A DNA stretch of 11,745 nucleotides from CAYTGR01 sp964437445 (GTDB taxonomy: Bacteria; Chloroflexota; Anaerolineae; B4-G1; SLSP01), in the NCBI GenBank assembly GCA_964437445.1, contig CAYTGR010000087.1, positions 1-11,745 on the forward strand, read 5' to 3'. Positions 7,837 to 11,745 of the stretch are shown here, piece by piece. The position numbers were made by a program, and so were the translations under genes. Within the stretch, counting starts at the first letter, position 1. The number at the start of each line of letters is the position of its first letter. The notes under the pieces are model-generated. The model was not told the DNA's origin. It did not search any database and saw nothing but the letters and a program-made list of their open reading frames with translations.

Positions 7837-9195
7837 TCATTCGTCCCGCACCAGGCGTTGTGCGATACGGTTATGGCGTTCTATGACCGGCGGCAGCTCT
7901 ATCGTGGTCAGCCGGCCGTTTTCCACCACCACGCGCCCGTTAATGACCGCAAGGTCCACGCGCTGGGGTTGACAGAAAACGGTGGCGGCCAGCGGGTCGT
8001 GCACTGCGCCGCCGGCGTAGTCCACACTATCCAACCGGAGGCCGATGAGGTCGGCAGCTTTGCCCGGTGCCAGCTGGCCGATATCATCGCGGCCTAACAC
8101 CTCGGCTCCCCCACGGGTGCCGATCCACAGCGCTTCTTCGGCGGTCAGGCCGGCCGGGTTGCCCATGACCCGCTGCAAAAGCAGCGCCATCCGCGCCTCG
8201 GCCAGCAAATGCGAGGAATCATTGCTGGCGGAGCCGTCCACGCCCAGCCCGACGGGAACACCGGCATCCAGGTACTGGCGGACCGGCGCGATGCCCGAGG
8301 CCAGGCGCATGTTGCTGGAGGGACAGTGGGCCACACCGGTGTGAGTGCGCGCCATCTCGCCGATTTCTTCAGCTTTGATGTGGACACCGTGCGCAAACCA
8401 GACGTCGTCCCCGATCCAGCCCAGCTGTTCGGCGTAGCCGACGGGGCGGTACCCGAATTTAGACAGGCAGAATTCCTCTTCGTCTTTGGTTTCGGCCAGG
8501 TGGGTGTGCAGGTGCACGTTATAGGCACGCGCCAGCGCGGCGGATTCGCGCATGAGATCCTGGGTCACGGAGAAGGGGGAGCAGGGGGCCACGACAATGC
8601 GCGTCATCGCGTAGGGCCGCGCGTCGTGATAGGTCTCAATGGCCCGTTGGGTATCTTTGAGAATAAAGGCCTCGTCCTCCACCACCCGGTCGGGGGGGAG
8701 ACCCCCCTGGCTCTCGCCGAGGCTCATGGAACCACGGCTGGCGTGGAACCGGATTCCGATCTCCTGCGCGGCGCGGATCTCGTCGTCAATGCGGGCATCG
8801 TTGGGGTAGATGTAGAGGTGGTCCGAAGCGGTGGTGCAGCCAGAGAGGATCAGCTCGGCCAATCCGACCAGTGCACTGACGTAGACGGCCTCGCTGTCTA
8901 AGCCGGCCCAAATGGGGTAGAGCGTTTTGAGCCATTGGAAAAGCGTCGCGTCCTGCGCAGCGGGGACGGCGCGGGTGAGGGTTTGATAGAGGTGATGGTG
9001 GGTGTTGACCAGGCCGGGCAGGAGAATCATCCCCCGGGCGTCAAGCACGCGATCGGCATACGGTGGCATCGCCGCTGTCGTGCCTACAGCGGCGATGCTG
9101 GGTCCGTCAATGAATAGCCCCCCATTGGCAATCAGACGATGGTCGTCGTCCATGGTGACCAACAGGGCGGCGTTTTTGATCAGTAGTGTACTCAT
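7837..9195 (-). CDS. 8-oxoguanine deaminase-type amidohydrolase
   Basis: Cytosolic metal-dependent purine-base deaminase of 452 residues, the usual length for the 8-oxoguanine deaminase group (EC 3.5.4.32, product urate) of the TRZ/ATZ amidohydrolases. Metal-site residues are visible: NTHHH (H66 and H68), H232 in HTHLAE with E235, H269 in FAHGVH and D320 in GVDGSASND. Long stretches recall characterised 8-oxoguanine deaminases: LPGLVNTHHHLYQTLTR, SGCTTASDHLYIYPN, RGSMSLGESQGGLPPDR, HCPSSNMRLASGIAPVR. One deviation is glycine at 270, where relatives usually read AHCVH. A good AAGGAG ribosome binding site lies 5 nt before ATG, with a sigma-70-like promoter at 9278-9306. Related enzymes deaminate guanine, isoguanine, cytokinins or S-adenosylhomocysteine, so substrate specificity is probable rather than proven. 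The role would be salvage or detoxification of oxidised purines. It stands upstream of the CHASE kinase, possibly in one transcript. Confidence 0.88.
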   Translation of the reverse strand: MSTLLIKNAALLVTMDDDHRLIANGGLFIDGPSIAAVGTTAAMPPYADRVLDARGMILLPGLVNTHHHLYQTLTRAVPAAQDATLFQWLKTLYPIWAGLDSEAVYVSALVGLAELILSGCTTASDHLYIYPNDARIDDEIRAAQEIGIRFHASRGSMSLGESQGGLPPDRVVEDEAFILKDTQRAIETYHDARPYAMTRIVVAPCSPFSVTQDLMRESAALARAYNVHLHTHLAETKDEEEFCLSKFGYRPVGYAEQLGWIGDDVWFAHGVHIKAEEIGEMARTHTGVAHCPSSNMRLASGIAPVRQYLDAGVPVGLGVDGSASNDSSHLLAEARMALLLQRVMGNPAGLTAEEALWIGTRGGAEVLGRDDIGQLAPGKAADLIGLRLDSVDYAGGAVHDPLAATVFCQPQRVDLAVINGRVVVENGRLTTIELPPVIERHNRIAQRLVRDE

Positions 9196-9277
9196 GGTGG
9201 CTCCTTCTTAGGGGATTCCTAAAATCAAGTTTAATATAAGTATGATACCCTTGCAATAGTATCTTTTTCCTAATTTT

Positions 9278-9306
9278 ATCATATTTAGAGATAAAGCTTG
9301 TTGCAA
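9278..9306 (-). promoter_or_regulatory. Sigma-70-like promoter for the deaminase
   Basis: Read on the minus strand, TTGCAA (plus 9301-9306) and TATGAT (plus 9278-9283) are separated by 17 bp, matching a vegetative promoter at 4/6 and 5/6 positions. Transcription would begin near 9271, leaving about 75 nt of untranslated leader before the deaminase ATG. Confidence 0.5.
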
Positions 9307-9439
9307 GATGGGCGTAATTTGTCCTGGATATCTATCCTCGCCGAAGCTACCCGCCTCTGAAATGAACGTAACCAGGCGAATAAGACGCCCCCTGGCCCTA
9401 ATGATTGCCCGCAGCTTACAGCTATAGTGTAACATAACC

Positions 9440-9453
9440 TTGCCAAGTGGCAA
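9440..9453. promoter_or_regulatory. 14-bp palindrome upstream of the cyclase promoter
   Basis: TTGCCAAGTGGCAA is a perfect inverted repeat (TTGCCA, AG, TGGCAA). It lies about 24 bp upstream of the likely -35 of the cyclase promoter, a position typical of an activator or repressor operator. As RNA it would be only a weak hairpin. No candidate regulator is encoded in the window. Confidence 0.3.
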
Positions 9454-9476
9454 CTGACCGCTAATCTGCTTGATTT

Positions 9477-9504
9477 TTGATTTTTTCAGCAAAGCAATTA
9501 GAAT
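9477..9504 (+). promoter_or_regulatory. Sigma-70-like promoter for the cyclase operon
   Basis: TTGATT (9477-9482) and TAGAAT (9499-9504) are spaced by 16 bp, matching consensus at 4/6 and 5/6. Transcription would start near 9511, just before the small leader frame and 90 bp before the cyclase ATG. The surrounding DNA is AT-rich, so chance matches are possible. Confidence 0.42.
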
Positions 9505-9521
9505 AAAAATTGTTGGAGAAA

Positions 9522-9584
9522 ATGAGCGGCGATACAATGGCCGCGACAGTCGCTATCCCTAACCGCGATGACGAACTATCCTGA
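9522..9584 (+). CDS. Possible 20-residue leader peptide upstream of the cyclase
   Basis: A short frame opens with ATG three nt after GGAG (9515-9518) and encodes 20 residues, beginning MSGDTMAATVAI and ending DDELS. Its stop (TGA 9582-9584) falls just before the cyclase ribosome binding site (GGGAGA 9588-9593), 16 nt before the cyclase ATG and in a different frame. This is the geometry of a leader peptide or translational coupling. No run of a single amino acid suggests classical attenuation. The start-to-GGAG spacing is short, so it may be fortuitous. Confidence 0.25.
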   Translation: MSGDTMAATVAIPNRDDELS

Positions 9585-9600
9585 GATGGGAGATACAAGC

Positions 9601-11139
9601 ATGTCTGAACGTAACGCAGCCCAGGCTCGTGTGCTGGTCGTGGACGATAATCCGGCCATCCGCGAGTTCATCGCCGAGACTTTGCTCAAGCCGGCCGGCT
9701 ATGGCGTTTTGCTGGCCGCGGATGGACAGGAAGGATTGGAGGTTGCCCTCCGTGAGCGGCCTGACCTCATGTTGCTGGATTACGAGTTGCCCCGCCTGAA
9801 TGGCATCCAGGTTTTGCAGGCGCTCAAAAATCAAGGGGTGAGCATCCCGGTCATCCTGATCACCTCCTACGGCTCCGAGTCGGTGGCGGTGGAGGTCTTC
9901 CGATTGGGAGTGCGCGATTACGTCCCTAAACCGTTTGCGGTAGACGAGATCCTGGACTCCATTAAGCGAGTCTTGCACCTGAGCCGCCTGGAGCAGGAGC
10001 GTGATGCCCTGCTGGTTGAACTCAAGGCCTCCAATTCGCAGCTGGCTCAGCGCGTTCAAGAGCTGGATCTGCTTTACCACGTCAGCAAATCGGTGACCAC
10101 GCTCCGCGAGCGGAGCAAATTGCTGGAACGGATTGTGGACGCCGGGCTTTACCTGACCGGGGCGATGGATGGGGTCCTGGTGCTGCTGGATGCGGAGACC
10201 GGGCAGCCCACGGCGAAGGTTGAGCGCACCTGCTCGGGCAACGAATATCGCACCCCCGAAACAGAGCTCAACCCATCCACTCAGACCCCGGGGTTGATGA
10301 CGGCGGTGCCGCTCCAGATGGGCGGGAAAGTGTTGGGCGCCCTGACGCTCAGCAACAAACGCAACCGCCGGCCGTTTGACAAACACGATCATCGCCTGTT
10401 GCGGATGTTGGGGGATTATGCCGCGATAGCCCTGGAAAATTTTCGCCTGTTGGCGGAGATTGAGGCCCGGCAAGAGCGCGAGAAACGGGAACTGCGCACC
10501 CTGTTTGAGCATTACCTGGCTCCGCAGGTAGTGGAGCGGTTGTTGCAGCAGCCGCAGATCGTGCGGCCCGGCGGCCAGCGTCAGACCATCACGGTGCTGT
10601 TTGCCGATCTGCGCGGCTTTACTACCTTCAGTGCCCAGAGTTCCCCGGAAACCCTGATGGCGGTCCTGAACCGGCATATCGCCACGGCCGCTGAAGCGGT
10701 TCTGTTGGAAGAGGGCACGCTGGACAAGTTTATGGGGGATGAGGTGATGGCCTTTTTCAACGCGCCGCTCTCACAACCAGATCACGCGCTGCGGGCGGTG
10801 CGAGCGGCCTGGCGGATCATCGTCAACACCGAGCAAATGCACCAGCAGCTGGTCGTGCCACAACGGTTGCGTTTTGGCATTGGGATCAGCTCTGGCGAAG
10901 CCATCGTCGGGAACGTGGGGACGCTTAATTTGATGAACTTCACGGTGGTCGGTTCCACAGTCAACAAGGCCCACACCTTGCAAGAATTGGCTCCTGCGGG
11001 TAGAATCTGGATTTGCCGCCGCACTTATGAACTGGTGCGCGAGGGGGTGACGGTGCAAGAGTTGCCGCCGGTGCAGGTCAAGGGGCAGCCACAACCGGAG
11101 CCGGTCTACGAGGTGCGGGGGCTCAAAGAACGCCCCTAA
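9601..11139 (+). CDS. Response regulator with GAF and class III nucleotide cyclase output
   Basis: Cytosolic signalling protein of 512 residues. The receiver domain (9-125) has acidic residues D15/D16, phosphoacceptor D60 in LLDYELP, T88 and K110 in PKPF. A coiled linker (about 127-160) leads to a GAF domain (165-285), then a class III cyclase domain (300-507) beginning with FEHYLAPQVVERLL. The cyclase keeps both metal-binding aspartates, D336 (FADLRGFT) and D380 (KFMGDEV), and the lysine-threonine pair K376 and T448 of class IIIb adenylate cyclases. It retains N455 in GSTVN, but the catalytic arginine four residues later is T459, so activity may be low. The start at 9601 is preferred over the in-frame ATG at 9568 because GGGAGA lies 7 nt upstream and the receiver then begins normally. 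It probably receives phosphate from a separate kinase, possibly the CHASE kinase across the divergent region, and likely makes cAMP. Confidence 0.92.
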   Translation: MSERNAAQARVLVVDDNPAIREFIAETLLKPAGYGVLLAADGQEGLEVALRERPDLMLLDYELPRLNGIQVLQALKNQGVSIPVILITSYGSESVAVEVFRLGVRDYVPKPFAVDEILDSIKRVLHLSRLEQERDALLVELKASNSQLAQRVQELDLLYHVSKSVTTLRERSKLLERIVDAGLYLTGAMDGVLVLLDAETGQPTAKVERTCSGNEYRTPETELNPSTQTPGLMTAVPLQMGGKVLGALTLSNKRNRRPFDKHDHRLLRMLGDYAAIALENFRLLAEIEARQEREKRELRTLFEHYLAPQVVERLLQQPQIVRPGGQRQTITVLFADLRGFTTFSAQSSPETLMAVLNRHIATAAEAVLLEEGTLDKFMGDEVMAFFNAPLSQPDHALRAVRAAWRIIVNTEQMHQQLVVPQRLRFGIGISSGEAIVGNVGTLNLMNFTVVGSTVNKAHTLQELAPAGRIWICRRTYELVREGVTVQELPPVQVKGQPQPEPVYEVRGLKERP

Positions 11140-11159
11140 ACAGGCCCTGCGTTTGGGGC
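11132..11159 (+). promoter_or_regulatory. Hairpin overlapping the cyclase stop codon
   Basis: GCCCC-T-AAAC (11132-11141) pairs with GTTTGGGGC (11151-11159), giving nine base pairs with one bulged T and a 9-nt loop; the TAA stop (11137-11139) lies within the left arm. There is no T-run, so a terminator is unlikely. It may stabilise the cyclase message or limit downstream expression. Confidence 0.35.
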
Positions 11160-11191
11160 ACTGGTATTGGGGGAGGCCTGGAGAGTAAGAC

Positions 11192-11716
11192 ATGCCGATT
11201 TTCTTTGACCTGGAAACGCAGAACTCTTTTCAAGAAGTGGGGGGACGCTATCCGGAGCGGTTAAAGCTCTCGGTGGCGGTGACCTACGAGGCGGCCACGG
11301 CGGCGTTTCAACGGTATACCGAGGCCACAGTAGGCGACCTGGTCGCCGCCTTGCAGGCCGCTGACCTGGTGGTCGGGTTCAACCTGCTGGCATTTGACTA
11401 TCCGGTGTTGCAGCAATATACACCGGTGGTGCTCAAGGCGCTCCCGACGCTGGATATGCTGGTCAAAATAGAGCGGCAGTTGGGTTTTCGCGTGGGGTTG
11501 GATGCGCTGGCGTCGGCGACGCTGGGGACCGGCAAGAGCAGCGATGGGCTGCAGGCCGTTAGCTGGTGGCGGGAGGGGCGGCTGGAAGAGCTCTTCCAGT
11601 ATTGCGAGCAAGATGTGGATGTCACCCGCCGCCTGTATGAGTTTGGCAAGCAACATCGTTATGTCCAGTTCTACGACCGCCAGTACCGGTTGCGCCAGGT
11701 GCCGGTAGCCTGGTAA
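11192..11716 (+). CDS. DEDDy-type 3'-5' exonuclease-like protein (RNase H fold)
   Basis: Predicted nuclease of 174 residues with a minimal exonuclease domain and no other part. The four acidic metal ligands of the DEDD superfamily are visible: D6 and E8 in FFDLETQ, D69 in GFNLLAFDYPVL and D141 in YCEQDVDVTRRLY. Y137 sits four residues before the last aspartate, the DEDDy spacing. It resembles the stand-alone YprB-like or RNase_H_2-type nucleases rather than DnaQ, which has histidine at that place. GGAGAG 6 nt before ATG supports the start. It follows the cyclase by 52 bp on the same strand and is probably cotranscribed, though a functional link is not evident. Whether RNA or DNA is degraded cannot be told. 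The frame ends normally 29 bp before the window edge. Confidence 0.85.
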   Translation: MPIFFDLETQNSFQEVGGRYPERLKLSVAVTYEAATAAFQRYTEATVGDLVAALQAADLVVGFNLLAFDYPVLQQYTPVVLKALPTLDMLVKIERQLGFRVGLDALASATLGTGKSSDGLQAVSWWREGRLEELFQYCEQDVDVTRRLYEFGKQHRYVQFYDRQYRLRQVPVAW

Positions 11717-11745
11717 ATTCCCGGCAGTCGCCCCTGAGGGTTCCG

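Larger units (their letters stand above)
9196..9600. other. Divergent intergenic control region
   Basis: This 405-bp stretch is clearly AT-richer than its flanks. It separates the leftward deaminase-kinase pair from the rightward cyclase-exonuclease pair. It contains a promoter-like site on each strand, a 14-bp palindrome, GATAC/GTATC half-sites (9244-9248 and 9259-9263), and a possible 20-codon leader reading frame before the cyclase. A 109-codon frame on the minus strand (9208-9537) uses TTG, has no ribosome binding site and shows no family signature, so I do not treat it as a gene. TTGCAA occurs twice, 50 bp apart (9251 and 9301). Confidence 0.6.

Noticed and set aside
9208..9537. 109-codon frame on the minus strand ending 12 bp before the deaminase start
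   Set aside because: It begins with TTG, lacks a ribosome binding site, has no recognisable motif, and runs across the promoter-like sites in AT-rich intergenic DNA.
9568..9600. Earlier in-frame ATG for the cyclase
   Set aside because: It has no ribosome binding site, whereas ATG 9601 has GGGAGA at good spacing and starts the receiver domain at the usual distance.
9559..10677. 372-codon frame antisense to the cyclase
   Set aside because: It is a mirror of a GC-rich coding region with strong domain evidence on the plus strand, and its own translation shows no family features.
9601..11716. Cyclase plus nuclease as a cyclic-nucleotide antiphage system (Pycsar or CBASS-like)
   Set aside because: The cyclase has receiver and GAF domains typical of regulated adenylate cyclases, and the exonuclease has no cyclic nucleotide-binding or membrane effector domain.

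Overview
The window is GC-rich bacterial chromosomal DNA from a draft assembly, with a run of exactly 100 Ns near its left edge. Several features suggest a member of the Chloroflexota (Anaerolineae-like). One kinase stacks many PAS and GAF domains, a GT-C-type membrane protein carries a C-terminal beta-sandwich often seen in that phylum, and intergenic DNA holds tandem CGTGAAA-type heptamers. This assignment is inference; no marker gene is present.

Layout from left to right. Positions 1-483 hold no gene I can support, only small palindromes, the assembly gap, a 59-bp TATC microsatellite and an imperfect inverted repeat. Next comes an MBL-fold metal-dependent hydrolase (484-1200, +), convergent with a small membrane protein carrying a zinc ribbon (1315-1836, -). 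The 114 bp between them form a large inverted repeat built from heptamers. A divergent promoter region leads to a polytopic GT-C-like glycosyltransferase (1934-3856, +). That gene ends inside a perfect 13-bp hairpin and converges with a 1276-residue sensor histidine kinase (3912-7742, -) of order CHASE, PAS, GAF-like, PAS, GAF, GAF, kinase. Upstream of the kinase on the same strand is an 8-oxoguanine deaminase-type amidohydrolase (7837-9195, -). A 405-bp AT-richer divergent control region (9196-9600) follows, with one promoter-like site on each strand. On its right are a response regulator-GAF-class III nucleotide cyclase (9601-11139, +) and a small DEDDy-type 3'-5' exonuclease (11192-11716, +).

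The most coherent functional reading is a signalling cluster. The orphan kinase has no receiver domain and the orphan cyclase has one, so they may form a phosphorelay that controls cyclic nucleotide output, with a purine deaminase encoded between them. CHASE domains in plants bind the adenine derivatives called cytokinins, so the pairing with a purine-base deaminase is suggestive but unproven. The cyclase keeps its metal ligands and adenine-selecting pair, but the usual transition-state arginine is replaced by threonine, so it may be weak or regulatory. No CRISPR array, tRNA, rRNA, insertion sequence or recognisable defence system was seen.
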